64,000 bases of DNA from Foliimonas ilicis (GCF_039939195.1 NZ_JBDUUH010000016.1:62001-126000), one strand, 5' to 3'; numbered from the stretch's first letter, positions 17,815 through 27,983 are shown. Notes: generated by a model not told the origin, from the letters alone. Numbers and translations: made by a program.

Positions 17815-18912
17815 ATGAACATAAAGTTCAAGCTCGCAATGGGAATAGCATCGATCATTGGTTCGTTTCTTGCAGTACAGCCTGCAATATCTCAAGATCA
17901 GCTCAAGCCAGTGCGTATCATAGTGGGAACTAGTACGCTCAATGTCAGCTATCCGCAACTCAACCTCCCGGTCGCACTGGGATATTGGCGAGAGGAAGGT
18001 TATGATGTCGAGGTTGTTGCGCTCGCGCCGCCGGCGCAGTCGATCACGTTGCTCATCGCCGGGCAGGCCGATATCGGACAGGTGAACGCCTCAGTTGCCG
18101 TCCAGTCCCGGACAGAGCACAACGAACCGGTGAAGATTGCGATGATGAACGGCGTCATCGACTGGTCAGTCGCTGTGCTCGGCGATTCACCCTATCAATC
18201 TCTATCAGACCTGAAAGGCAAGAATGTCGGCGTATTCGGTCTAGGCTCAGGGGGCGTGCCCCTCCTGAAATCGGCACTTCTGGCCCAGGGAATTGATCCC
18301 GAAAAGGATGTAACCCTCATCGCGGTTGGCGGCGGGGCTCCGGCTGCGGAAGCGCTCAGGGGTGGCCGTGTCGATGCGCTGGTGTTTTGGGGCACTGCTA
18401 TGGCGGGTTTCGAGAATGCAGGTCTCAATCTGCGCTACATGCGCGGAGATAACTGGCTGGAATATCCCGATTTCGTACTGACGGTAATGGAGCCGACCCT
18501 GGAACGCGATCCGAAAATGGTCGAGGCGATCGCTCGCGGAGCTGCCAAGGCCACCCTCTTCGCCAGCACGAACCCGGAATGCGCGCTGAAGATTCAATGG
18601 GCCACTTGGCCGCAAACCAAGCCAACGGGTGCGCCCAACGATGAAACCGCAGCACGGTGGGATCTGAATCTTTTGAATAGGCAGCTCGACACCTTCCAGA
18701 AGGGCTACGAACTCGGAGGTGGTGAACTCTATGGCAAGATCTTGCCAACCACCATCGAGCGCTTTCAGGATTATCTTCTCAGCACCGCCCAAATAACGCG
18801 AACGCTGCCGGGCGGCACCTGGCTCATCGACAGTGCCGACTATTTCGAAAGGGTGAACAACTTCGACCGCGACCCGATTGTCCAGGCGGCACAGCAGTGT
18901 AAAGGATACTGA
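17815..18912 (+). CDS. ABC transporter substrate-binding protein (SsuA/NMT1-like)
   Basis: 365 residues from ATG 17815 (MNIKFKLAMG), chosen because GGGGA lies 6-9 bases upstream; an in-frame ATG at 17803 is the alternative. A signal peptide covers about residues 1-27 (hydrophobic core GIASIIGSFLAV, cleavage near AIS-QDQ). The mature protein has the SsuA/THI5 fold: YPQLNLPVALGYWREEGYDVEVV, then IAGQADIG and LKGKNVGVFGLGSGG. It should supply substrate to the SsuBC-type permease/ATPase at 11.5-13.1 kb. It is followed by a strong terminator. Confidence 0.92.
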   Translation: MNIKFKLAMGIASIIGSFLAVQPAISQDQLKPVRIIVGTSTLNVSYPQLNLPVALGYWREEGYDVEVVALAPPAQSITLLIAGQADIGQVNASVAVQSRTEHNEPVKIAMMNGVIDWSVAVLGDSPYQSLSDLKGKNVGVFGLGSGGVPLLKSALLAQGIDPEKDVTLIAVGGGAPAAEALRGGRVDALVFWGTAMAGFENAGLNLRYMRGDNWLEYPDFVLTVMEPTLERDPKMVEAIARGAAKATLFASTNPECALKIQWATWPQTKPTGAPNDETAARWDLNLLNRQLDTFQKGYELGGGELYGKILPTTIERFQDYLLSTAQITRTLPGGTWLIDSADYFERVNNFDRDPIVQAAQQCKGY

Positions 18913-19241
18913 CCATCATCGGTCACGATAGCGCGGACGGCGGGATTGCCCGCCGTCCTTCGCCGTAACAGCCGGCACGTCGATTTTGGATCCTAAATCC
19001 AAACTCTCGCGGCTATAGCAATCCGCCTCAAGTAAGGCTGCGGAGAATGGCGCTCGCCCGCTCGGTGACCATCACCGTGCCTCCTCATCTGGTCCGGGCT
19101 TATCCATGAAACAGCACGATCGGTCAGGCGTCGGTATTGGGGCGTCGAAACACGAGATTCATGATAATCTGCAATGGATTGCGTCTAACATTGTCCCGTT
19201 GGTAGATTGTCGGCAGAGCATTTGATGACAGAACTGCGCCT
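18913..19241. other. Intergenic region holding a terminator and the second LysR promoter
   Basis: 329 bp. Apart from the hairpin at 18935-18958 nothing specific is recognised; the right part should carry the promoter of the LysR gene at 19242. Confidence 0.45.
18935..18958 (+). terminator. Hairpin terminator after the binding-protein gene
   Basis: GGACGGCGGG and CCCGCCGTCC pair perfectly over 10 bp around a 4-base loop, 22 bases after the stop. Only two T follow, so it may work as a Rho-assisted or weak intrinsic terminator. Confidence 0.7.
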
Positions 19242-20201
19242 GTGCCATACGTCAACATCGCCGGCGATCGCAGCCCGCAGAGGCGCGACGCGGTGATTAA
19301 TAATGTCGGCCTGAGATATTTTGTGGGAGTTGCGCGGGCGGGCTCGATCCGACGTGCTGCCGAGCAGTTGCACGTCGCGGCATCGGCAATCTCGCGGCAG
19401 ATGCAGCTACTGGAGGAGGACCTCGGAGCGCAACTGTTCGAAAGACATCGCGGTCAGAAGGAACTCAAGCTCACGCCCGCCGGGGAGGTCGTTCTGGAAT
19501 ACGCCAGGATGATTGACAATGAACTCGAGCAGGTCCGCGCCTCTATCAGCTCCATCGATAAACTCGAACGTGGCAGCATCCGGATCGGCGTTTCGGAATC
19601 GTTCACCCGCCATTTCCTGCCGGAGCTGATGCAGGAGTTTCACGCAAAATTTCCGGGTATCCGATTCGAAGTCTCAACGTCGGGGGGCGCCAAGCTTATC
19701 GACGAACTGACCAAGGACCACATTGACATCATCCTTGGATATCTGGTGCCCGAAACATTCGATGTGCAGGTGATGGCGCAAGCGTTCACCAGGCCAAGCC
19801 TGCTTGTGGCGAAATCCCATCCGTTTGCAAGTCGTCGTTACGTCGAGGTCAGTGAGTGTGCCGGTCTCGAATTGGCTGTTCCCGACGACACGCTTACAAT
19901 CCGCGACAGTTATGCGCGTATGTTCCGTGCGGCGCGTGTCACGCCGAATGTCGTTCTAGTGACGAATTCGTTCGAGCTGATGCGGGAGGCGGCTGCCGTC
20001 GGTCTGTGCAACGCCATCGTCAATCCATATTTCGGGGTAACCGCTGTGCCCCGCGGGCTGCGATACATCCCCCTTCGTGGAAAAGGCGTTGAGCAGTGGC
20101 CGATCAGCCTATGTGTGCACGCGGGTCGCCACCTTCCGGTGGCAGTGCGCCATTTCGTCGACCACACAAAAGCAGCCATGGAGCGCGCAAGTCGCGATTA
20201 A
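19242..20201 (+). CDS. LysR-family transcriptional regulator
   Basis: 319 residues from GTG 19242; a GTG at 19293, just before the first conserved residues (NVGLRYFVGVARAGSIRRAA), is equally possible. The winged helix is followed by LFERHRGQKELKLTPAGEVVLEYAR and a complete effector-binding domain (RIGVSESFTRHFLPELMQEFH...). It may control the oxidoreductase/deaminase genes that converge on it from the right, or the ABC genes at its left. Intact. Confidence 0.9.
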   Translation: MPYVNIAGDRSPQRRDAVINNVGLRYFVGVARAGSIRRAAEQLHVAASAISRQMQLLEEDLGAQLFERHRGQKELKLTPAGEVVLEYARMIDNELEQVRASISSIDKLERGSIRIGVSESFTRHFLPELMQEFHAKFPGIRFEVSTSGGAKLIDELTKDHIDIILGYLVPETFDVQVMAQAFTRPSLLVAKSHPFASRRYVEVSECAGLELAVPDDTLTIRDSYARMFRAARVTPNVVLVTNSFELMREAAAVGLCNAIVNPYFGVTAVPRGLRYIPLRGKGVEQWPISLCVHAGRHLPVAVRHFVDHTKAAMERASRD

Positions 20202-20392
20202 CGGCCTGCTCAGCCTGAAATGACGCTAATGGCGAAACGCACTCGCCGCTGATTTTCCCCGAAGCCGATGCGCCATCGACCGTTCGCCGATAGCAGCTCA
20301 ACCAGCTTCCTGCCCGGCGACATCACTATCGAGTTTTCAGTGGTTCAACGACTTCGGCACTGCCTGAGTTCCACAGCCGCTGGGCAGGAGTA

Positions 20393-21548
20393 TCAATCGG
20401 CGGCGACGATCAGCTCGCGTCGAAGATCAGCCACTCGGGTGGCGCCGATTTGACCCATCACCGTCAGGAGCTCCTCGCCCAGGATGGATATGCTCCTGCG
20501 AACGCCCTGCTCGCCATGGGCAACGGCTCCATAAAGCATCGCGCGGCCGCAGAACACAAAATCGGCGCCGAGACACAAGCCGATCGCAATATCGCTCCCA
20601 CGGCGCACACCGCTGTCCAGCAGAACAGGATAGTCAGGTCCCACGGCATTCCTCACGGCAGGCAGAGCATCGAGGCTGGCGACAGCTCGATCAAGTTGCC
20701 GGCCGCCATGATTGGAAACAATGATGCCGTCGGCCCCTTCCTGCCGCGCGCGTTCGGCATCTTCAGGATGCAGGATGCCCTTGATCAGAATTGCCGTTCC
20801 ACGCTTCGCGCAATTTGGCCAGATGCTGCCAGGATTGGGCTGGTGGCGACTGTGTCCGCACGAATTGGGCGACATTGAGCGCGGTCACGGGACCTTGCAC
20901 GTACGGCACCCAGTTCTCAAAGTTCGGCATCCCTCCGTTCGTCAGGAATCGGAAGGTCCATCGGGGGTGCGTCAAACCGGCCAGAATGATCGCCGGACTC
21001 AGGCGGGGAGGGAGCTTGAAACCGTTCCTCATGTCACGTTCCCGCTTGGAGTTCACCGGCAGGTCTATGGTGACAACGAGGTTCCTGATGCCGGCATCAC
21101 CGGCACGCTTCGCCATGTCGAGCGAAATGTGCTCATCCCTGGCGAGATAGAGCTGATACCATGTGGCCGTGGGTGCGGTCTCGGCCGCCATCTCAAGCGA
21201 AGCGTTGCTGACGCCGGACATGATGTATGGAACACCTTCGGATTCGGCAGCCCGGGCCAGCATCAGATCTGCGCCAGGATTGAGAAGGCCTGCGAACCCT
21301 GTCGGCGCAATGCCGAACGGGACGGAGAATTCTTGTTCGAACAACTTCGTTAGGCCGGAGCGCGCCGTCGTGTCTATCATGTACTTCGGAAGGAATCGCC
21401 AACGCTCGAAGGCCGAGCGATTTGCTGCCAGTCCGCACTCGTCCTCCACGCCGCCGGCTAGGTAGTCGTACAGCAAGCCTGGAAGGAAGCGTCTGGCCCG
21501 AGATTGAAGTTCGTCGATATTGATGGCGGAGTCTGCGCTGCGTGCCAT
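20393..21548 (-). pseudogene. FMN-dependent 2-hydroxyacid oxidase (L-lactate dehydrogenase LldD-like), frameshifted
   Basis: Two overlapping frames reconstruct one enzyme of about 385 residues. The N-terminal frame (21548 to about 20800) gives the flavin-site motif PFGIAPTGFAGL, SGVSNASLE, WYQLYLARDE and VVTIDLPVNSKRERDMRNG. It then loses homology at KLREAWNGN. The second frame resumes with GTAILIKGILHPEDAERA and continues through VSNHGGRQLD (catalytic His/Arg) and DSGVRRGSDIAIGLCLGADFVFCGRA. A small indel near 20800 therefore separates two well-preserved halves. It would oxidise an L-2-hydroxyacid to the oxoacid with quinone or O2. Confidence 0.87.
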
Positions 21549-21569
21549 TTGGCTATCGATCCTTGCTCA

Positions 21570-22601
21570 TCAACCGGTGTCTGTCCGCAGGTCCGGTCCG
21601 TTCCAGTGCTTTGCGAGGCTGGCGAGGTAGCCGTCTTTAGTCTCGTCGTCACAGAAAGCTCCCCTGAAGCCATTCTCGATCACCTCGGCGACTTGGGCGG
21701 TCGAAAGATCCAGTGCCTCTGCGCTTCCCAGGATGTTCTGAGAGAGATTGGCCTCGAAATAGGAGGGGTCGTCCGTGTTGGCGCTGACGACACAGCCTGC
21801 TTCGAGCAGGCGCCTCAGCTTGATGTCTGCAAGCGCCTTCACGACGTTGAGGCGGAGATTCGAATACGGGCAGACAGTCAAGGGAATCTGCTCGTCCGCG
21901 AGGCGTTGGACAAGCGCCGGATCGTCGACACTGCGCACGCCATGATCGATGCGGTCGACCTTGAGGACGTCGATCGCCTCAGTGATGTAGGAAGAAGGTC
22001 CCTCCTCGCCGGCATGGCATGTGCATCGCCAGCCGATCTCGCGCGCGCGGTCAAACGCTTTCACGAATCGGGACGGTGGGTTGCCGATCTCGGCGCCAGC
22101 CAATCCAAGCGCGATGATATTCTCGCGATAAGGAAGAGCCTGTTCAATTGTCTCAAGGGCGTTCTCCTCCGTTCGATGGCGTTGAAGCCCGAGAATCGGC
22201 CGGGCGACGATACCGAACTGCCGATGGGCGTCATGCGCACCGGCAAGAATGCCGTCCATCATTGAAGCCCAGGAGACACCGCGCTCCAGATGACTTTGGG
22301 GTGAGAAGTGGAGCTCCGTGTAGACAACATTCTCGGCAGCGGCCCGCTCGAGGAAAGCGATGGTCACATCGCGAAAGTCCGCTTCCGTTCTTATGACACG
22401 CATTCCGGTATAGAAGATCGAGAGGAACTGGGCGAGGTCATGGAACTGATAGCCATTCCTGACCGCTTCAACTGTGTCGTACGGCAACGCGACGTCGTTG
22501 CGCTTCGCCAGTTTCAAGATCAGATCCGGTTCGATGGTGCCTTCCAGATGGACGTGCAAGTCCGCCTTTGGTGCGTCGAAAACCAGTCTCTCAAGCTGCA
22601 T
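21570..22601 (-). CDS. Adenosine/adenine deaminase family protein (copy 2)
   Basis: 343 residues; GGAGGAAGAG immediately precedes ATG 22601. Zinc and catalytic motifs match copy 1: ADLHVHLEG, CHAGEEG, VDRIDHG and NTDDPSYF. It is clearly a paralogue of the deaminase at 8.2 kb but well diverged. It lies between the 2-hydroxyacid oxidase and ahcY on the same strand; since AhcY releases adenosine, a deaminase here would pull S-adenosylhomocysteine hydrolysis forward (inference from pathway knowledge). Confidence 0.9.
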   Translation of the reverse strand: MQLERLVFDAPKADLHVHLEGTIEPDLILKLAKRNDVALPYDTVEAVRNGYQFHDLAQFLSIFYTGMRVIRTEADFRDVTIAFLERAAAENVVYTELHFSPQSHLERGVSWASMMDGILAGAHDAHRQFGIVARPILGLQRHRTEENALETIEQALPYRENIIALGLAGAEIGNPPSRFVKAFDRAREIGWRCTCHAGEEGPSSYITEAIDVLKVDRIDHGVRSVDDPALVQRLADEQIPLTVCPYSNLRLNVVKALADIKLRRLLEAGCVVSANTDDPSYFEANLSQNILGSAEALDLSTAQVAEVIENGFRGAFCDDETKDGYLASLAKHWNGPDLRTDTG

Positions 22602-22881
22602 CTCTTCCTCCGTTCCATGGCTGGGGTCGCCGAAGCGGAAAGTTCGGGCCGAATTCGGCTTGCTCGCAGCACGCTTGCCGCGGCGGCCGCCATCGCGTCC
22701 GGTTAGCGATTTTCAGCCAATGCCGTTCCACTCGAGTTGACGCCATGGAAATCCAGAGCCGGCCGAGCGTCGACAATAGAGTGTTTCTCTGTCCGGGATC
22801 GGCTATCGGCGAGATGAAGGTCTGTCCGTCGACTGCAAGCACGAAATACTTGCGATCGTCTTCTTTGATGATTGTATGCAT
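22591..22881 (-). CDS. Hypothetical small protein upstream of the deaminase
   Basis: 96 codons starting MHTIIKEDDRKYFVLAVDG and ending across the ribosome site of the deaminase with an 11-base overlap. The first ~60 residues have a plausible protein-like composition, while the arginine-rich end looks like chance reading. Not recognised. It may be a short real gene or only the leader region. Confidence 0.3.
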   Translation of the reverse strand: MHTIIKEDDRKYFVLAVDGQTFISPIADPGQRNTLLSTLGRLWISMASTRVERHWLKIANRTRWRPPRQACCEQAEFGPNFPLRRPQPWNGGRDAA

Positions 22882-23015
22882 GGTTTCCTATTTTTCTTTG
22901 GATAGAAGCAGCCCGCATTCTTTCTGTTCAGTATAGACAAGATGAACTGAAAGCTGAACCGTGCTGCGAGCAGGCACGTGGCTTGAAGGGCAGCTGACGC
23001 CGCCCTCTGCCCTCA

Positions 23016-24464
23016 TCAGTAGCGATAAGAATCCGCTTTGAATGGCCCGTTGACGCTCACGCCGATGTACTTCGCCTGCTCAATCGTAAGGTGACTGAGT
23101 TCAGCCCCGACTTTGTCAAGATGCAGTCTCGCTACCCGCTCGTCGAGCGACTTCGGCAACACGTAGACCGTTCCGGGTTCATACTTGTCCTGATTGGCGA
23201 ACATGTCGGTCAGGGCCAGAATGTGGTTGCAGAAGCTCGACGACATCACGAAACTTGGATGTCCGGTTGCACAGCCGAGGTTCACCAATCGGCCTTTTGC
23301 CAGAAGAATGATCCTCTTGCCGTCAGGGAAAATGACGTGGTCGACCTGCGGCTTGATTTCCTGCCATTCGCATGAGGATAGCGAGGCCACATCGATCTCG
23401 TTGTCAAAATGCCCGATGTTGCAGACGATCGCCTGATCCTTCATGCGCAGCATATGCTCAAACGTTATCACGTCGCGATTGCCGGTCGCGGTGACGAAGA
23501 TATCGGCTTGGTCAGCCGCCCTGTCCATTGTCACGACCCGGAAGCCTTCCATCGCCGCCTGCAGCGCGTTGATTGGGTCGACTTCAGTGACCCAAACCTG
23601 CGCATGTAACGCGCGGAGAGCTTGCGCGCATCCCTTGCCGACCCCGCCGAAGCCGGCGACGACGGCGGTCTTCCCGGCGATCATGACGTCGGTTGCTCGC
23701 TTGATGGCATCAACCAGTGACTCACGGCAGCCATAGGTGTTGTCGAATTTGCTCTTGGTCACCGAGTCATTCACGGCAATCGCGCGCATCGCGAGGGTAT
23801 TGCTCGCGCTCATCTCGTGAAGCCGAAGCACGCCGGTCGTTGTCTGTTCAGATACGCCGACGACGTTCTTTAACCGTCGGCTGTACCAGGTCGGGTCTTT
23901 GGCAAGTGTCGAACGGATGGACGCATAGAGGAACTTCTCCTCCTCGCTTTTCGGGTTCTCCAGAATGCTAGCGTCGGACTCGGCGCGTGTTCCGATATGC
24001 AGGAGGAGCGTGGCATCACCCCCATCGTCGAGCAGAAGGTTGGGGCCTTCTTCCGGGGTTCCCTTCGCACCGTCGAACTCGAGTATCCGATGGGCATAAT
24101 TCCAATACTCCTCCAGGGATTCACCTTTCACCGCGAAAACAGGTATCCCGTTCTCTGCGACCGCCGCGGCGGCATGGTCCTGCGTGGAGAAGATGTTGCA
24201 CGATGCCCAGCGGATCTTCGCCCCAAGCGCCTCTAGCGTCTCGATAAGAACCGCAGTCTGGATCGTCATGTGAAGGGAGCCGGCGATGCGGGCGCCCTCC
24301 AGGGGCTTTTCGGCCTTTGCTTCATCACGAAGTGCAATCAGGCCGGGCATTTCGGTCTCGGCAATCCGAATTTCTCGATGACCCCAGGCTGCCTGATTGA
24401 TATCGGCGACAACGAAGCCGGGCTTCTCGTGAGTGGTCTTGAGGGAAGTGACGGTGGCGCTCAT
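23016..24464 (-). CDS. ahcY: S-adenosylhomocysteine hydrolase
   Basis: 482 residues from ATG 24464 (MSATVTSLK), preceded by GGAG; this is close to the usual alphaproteobacterial length. Diagnostic parts are GSLHMTIQTAVLIETL near residue 58, SCNIFSTQDHAAAA, NDSVTKSKFDNTYGCRESL near residue 240, the NAD fold VVAGFGGVGKGCAQAL, VCNIGHFDNEID and the C-terminal KADSYRY. It cleaves S-adenosylhomocysteine to adenosine and homocysteine in the cytosol. An SAH riboswitch lies in its leader. Housekeeping AhcY is normally chromosomal; a copy in this accessory region next to a deaminase suggests service to a methyl-transfer pathway encoded nearby. Confidence 0.96.
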   Translation of the reverse strand: MSATVTSLKTTHEKPGFVVADINQAAWGHREIRIAETEMPGLIALRDEAKAEKPLEGARIAGSLHMTIQTAVLIETLEALGAKIRWASCNIFSTQDHAAAAVAENGIPVFAVKGESLEEYWNYAHRILEFDGAKGTPEEGPNLLLDDGGDATLLLHIGTRAESDASILENPKSEEEKFLYASIRSTLAKDPTWYSRRLKNVVGVSEQTTTGVLRLHEMSASNTLAMRAIAVNDSVTKSKFDNTYGCRESLVDAIKRATDVMIAGKTAVVAGFGGVGKGCAQALRALHAQVWVTEVDPINALQAAMEGFRVVTMDRAADQADIFVTATGNRDVITFEHMLRMKDQAIVCNIGHFDNEIDVASLSSCEWQEIKPQVDHVIFPDGKRIILLAKGRLVNLGCATGHPSFVMSSSFCNHILALTDMFANQDKYEPGTVYVLPKSLDERVARLHLDKVGAELSHLTIEQAKYIGVSVNGPFKADSYRY

Positions 24465-24510
24465 TTTGTTCTCCGTTGGAATGATCCACCGGCACAAGCG
24501 CGAAGCTCAC

Positions 24511-24635
24511 CGCCATGCCGGCAGGTGAGCGCAGTTGCGGGCAATCGCCCTTAAGGGCGACAGGTGTTCGAGCCTAACGTCGGCCGCACGTCAAAAACCA
24601 ACTGCGGCCGATGCTGCAACGCTCCTCGAAACACT
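24511..24635 (-). promoter_or_regulatory. S-adenosylhomocysteine (SAH) riboswitch in the ahcY leader
   Basis: Reading the minus strand, CGAGGAGCGTTGCA (from about 24628) is followed at the expected distance by AGGCTCG (near 24571) and CGCAACTGCGCTCACC (near 24537). These are the conserved blocks of the SAH riboswitch class, which occurs upstream of ahcY. Just after, GCTCACC (24526-24532) can pair with GGTGAGC (24507-24513), an alternative hairpin that competes with the aptamer 3' strand and could be the expression platform. High SAH should switch the gene on. Boundaries are approximate. Confidence 0.85.
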
Positions 24636-25111
24636 CGATGCTCGTAAGGCACGACCGGCATCACGACTAATTCCGAAAGGCCTGCAACTGTGCGGTCAAC
24701 GGTGGCGCGAGGCTGGCCTACTCTGAGCAGCTAGGTTTCTCATACACTGGAACAAACATCATAAAAATTGCAAAAAGTCGAACAAGGTGTACGAATTTTG
24801 TGTACATAGACATTAGGGGCTTTCGCACCATACTCCAGTGGCATTCCCAATGACGTGGCCCCCCGCATGCCCTTGGATTGAACTGGACTCTGTCGACGGA
24901 GACGGAAATTAGGAGGAGCCGGCTTGCGGAAGACCAGATGATTGGCGTGCTGAAGAAGCATTAGCCGGGAATCCCGGCGGCAGCGCTTTGCCGCGAGCAC
25001 GCGCAAACCGCTCGAAATTGCTCGGTGTTGCGGCGACAGCAGCCGATATGCCGGGACCGATCGGCATTCCGGCAAGCCCCCGTGACCTGTTGCGCATCGC
25101 ATACCCTGAGG

Positions 25112-25420
25112 TCCCGGAAACACCAAATCCTGATCCACGAGAATATTGAACATATAGCCCGGACGGATACGAAGGGTGGGTTGAACATCGAGATTCTTGG
25201 TGATGGTTCTTTCGGCGACGCGCCCGAACGTCTCCGCGAAATTCCGCCTCGCAGCATCGGATGCGGTGTCCTGCCTCGCGAGCGTTGAGCTCTCCGGCAC
25301 GGCCATGTCGATGCCAGTCCCGATAATCGCTAGCAGGACGGCCGAGCCGAAGGTGCTCAGATAATGGCGATTGACCTTGTCGTTGAAGCCGCCATAGCGC
25401 ATGACCGAAAGCGGGCTCAC
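25112..25420 (-). pseudogene. trbI: trbI (VirB10-like) 3' fragment, copy A
   Basis: About 95 codons match the C-terminal part of conjugal transfer protein TrbI: GGFNDKVNRHYLSTFGSAVL, then TASDAARRNFAETFGR, NLDVQPTLRIRPGY and LVDQDLVFPG. Homology stops at 25112 although the frame stays open to 24740 with unrelated residues. The 5' two thirds are missing and the fragment abuts the 3' end of the decayed transposase. TrbI spans the inner membrane and periplasm of mating-pair-formation systems. Confidence 0.82.
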
Positions 25421-27945
25421 TGGTGCCGCACCGGTCGCCTTGGTCTGAGATCGAGGCTGTCAGTCGGGGTCCAGATGTAGTCGCCGGTGAGGCTGATATG
25501 CTGCCATCCGAGCGGGGTGATGTGCTTGATCACGTCGGCAGGCGTGGCAATGCCTTCGCGATTGAGCTCGGCGAAAGTCGGTTCGAGATATAATGTGTTC
25601 CAGTAAACGATGGCATTGATAAGCAGGTTCAGCCCGGACGCCCTGTAGAACTGGCTCTCGAAGGTTCGGTCCCGCAGTTCTCCGAGCCGATTGAAGAACA
25701 GCGCCCGGGCCAGGGTGTTCTGGGCCTCGCTCTTGTTGAGGCCGGCGGTGGCGTTCCTGCGCATTTCAGGGTTCTGCCACCATTGCGGCAGGAAGATGGA
25801 TCGATTGATGCGTCCGATGTCGCGCAAGGCGAGCGCCAGTCCGTTTTGGCGCGGGAATGCGGACAGTTTCGCCAGCAAGGTCGAAGGCCGCACCTGGCCG
25901 GAACGGATCGTGGTAACGAGACGCAGGATGTCATTCCAGTTTGCCTTGATCCGCTCGACATTGATGGGTTCGCCGAAGAGCGTGGCGAGGTTTTGGGGCG
26001 GTGTGTCGCCAGGGAAGAGGTAGAGCCGGCGATCTTTGAGGCCGCGCAGCCGGGGCACGAGCTGGAAACCGACAAGATGGCAAAGAGCGAAGCTCATGTC
26101 GCTGACCCCGCCGGTATCAACATAATGGGTTTCGATGGCGAGATCGCTGCCATGATAGAGCAGACCGTCGAGAACGTAGATGGCCTCGCTCGCGTTGGCG
26201 TTCATGGCGATGATGTGGAACGCGCCATACTGGTCGGAGGTGAAGCGATAGAACTTGGCGCCGGGGTTAGGACCATAGCGGGCGTTGAGGTCGCCGATCG
26301 CCTCGGCGTGCCCTCCTGCCGGAAAATACTGCCCGTCCGAGGATGAGGTGGTCCCGTCGCCCCACAGCCTTGCAAGAGGCAATTGCCTCTGGGCATTGAC
26401 GAGGATGGCATGCGCGCCGGTGTGACCCTCCTCCCGGATATGCCAGTCGTGCGCCCAGGCGAGCTGGCGCATCGTCAGCCCGGGGGAAACATCCGCCATT
26501 CTGGTGAGTCCGAGGTTGATGCCGTCCGCCAGAACGGCGGTAAGCAGGGCAAGCTTGTTGTCGGCCGTGCGCCCGGTGCGCAGAAGGGTGAACGCATTCG
26601 AAAATCCCGTGCGGGCTTCCACCTCAAGCAGCAGGTCGGTGATGCGGACGGCAGGCAGCCGGTTTTCCACCTTCGGTTTCAGCGCCTTCGCGATGTCCGG
26701 GAACATGGCCTTGTGCGGCGTGATGCTGAAACCCGCGTCGGCCAATTCGACATCGTCGAGCTCACCGGCTTCTGCCAGACGGGAAAGCTCGCTCAGCCCG
26801 TCGTTCAAGGTCTGGCGCTGTTGCTTCAGATAGGTTTCTACATCGGTATCGACTGCGACCGGAAGCGGACCTTCGCGCATCAGCTCGAATGTCGGCGCGG
26901 GAATGAGGAAGCTCTCGAAGGACTGGAATCGCTTCGCGCCCTCCACCCAGACATCGCCGGCATCGAGGCGGCGTTTCAATTCGCTGAACAGGCAGAGTTC
27001 ATAGGCCCTGCGATCGATCTTGCCATCCTGCAGGATGAGCGGCATCCAGCCTTTATGCGGGCGGTCGCCTGATTGTCGGCTCGCCGCATCATGGCGCCGA
27101 TTAGCTTTTTGAACACGTCGATTGCGGAATCGGTCAGATGGCGGGAAAGATGCAGGACCGTTGCTGCCAGCACGGCGTGCCGGCGTTAGGGATTGAGGTC
27201 GCGCAAATGCTGCGCGCTCATCCGCATCCCTTCCGCGGCGAGTTCGTCAAAAACTTTGGCCGGAATGCGCTCCATCAATTCCATTGGCAGGTTCAGTGAC
27301 CGAAGAAGCTGAACGCGTTCAGCTATCCTGTCGAGATTGATGGCGGTAGGCGACAATGCCGGTGTTCTCGCCCAAGCAAGGATGGTCACGTTCGTCCCCG
27401 CACGCGGGTCGAGAAGTTTGTCGAGGTCACGTTTGTGGCCTTCCGAAAGCCCGCCAGCCAGAGCCCGGTGGGCGATGCGGATACCACGCCGGATTGCAAC
27501 GTGGATGATGGCTTCGAGTGCTCCGCTCGCCGGCAGGAGAATTCGCCGACGTCGCAATTCCTCCACAACCATATCCGCCAAAACATCGGCCCGGTGCAGG
27601 GTTTGCGCAGCCGGCGTCAACCAGCCGGTCAGTGCCCGCACGTCCGAAGGCGCAATGGGCGCATCTTCATTTTCTCGAAAAGCAGGGCGAGGTGCTCGCG
27701 GCGTGTCTGCGGGCGCTCGAAATATCGGTCGATCTCGCGATGATCGGCGCCGATCTGCCGGGCCAGGAACCGCAAGACGCCGGAAGGCAGGATCTCACCA
27801 TCCGCGAGCGGCCTGCCTGGAAAACGCAAAATCGCCAAAACGCAGGTCAGACCCAGGCGGTTCGCTGCACGGTTCTGCCGCATGATCAGATCGAGATCCG
27901 ACTGGTCCAGCGTGTAATGTTTGGCGATCTCTCTTTCGTCCTCCG
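25417..27945 (-). pseudogene. tnpA: Second Tn3-family transposase, multiply frameshifted
   Basis: Four blocks in different frames line up as one Tn3 transposase. N-terminal block, about 27945 to 27630: LPEDEREIAKHYTLDQSDLD and PQTRREHLALLFEKMKMRP. Second block, 27641 to 27186: WLTPAAQTLHRADVLADMVV to FDELAAEGMRMSAQHLRDL then stop. Short block, 27173 to about 27060: LAATVLHLSRHLTDSAIDVF. C-terminal block, 27045 to 25417 (542 codons): VRITDLLLEVEARTGFSNAF, LADGINLGL, SSSDGQYFPAGG, ending LTGDYIW. The extreme N-terminus is replaced by unrelated sequence. It is only distantly related to the transposase at 5.2-8.1 kb. The C-terminal half is well preserved, so decay is moderate. Confidence 0.88.
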
Positions 27946-27983
27946 GGAGCGCTGTTGCCTGGCACCACCATGTTTCACACGTC

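Noticed and set aside
8220..24464. Fluorometabolite pathway (FlK-like thioesterase, aldolase, SAM/adenosine enzymes)
   Set aside because: No fluorinase or nucleoside phosphorylase is present, and FlK-like thioesterases are common in ordinary catabolic operons.
24740..25112. Continuation of the trbI-frame protein to 24740
   Set aside because: The frame is open, but the residues after VFPG no longer resemble TrbI and look like chance reading.
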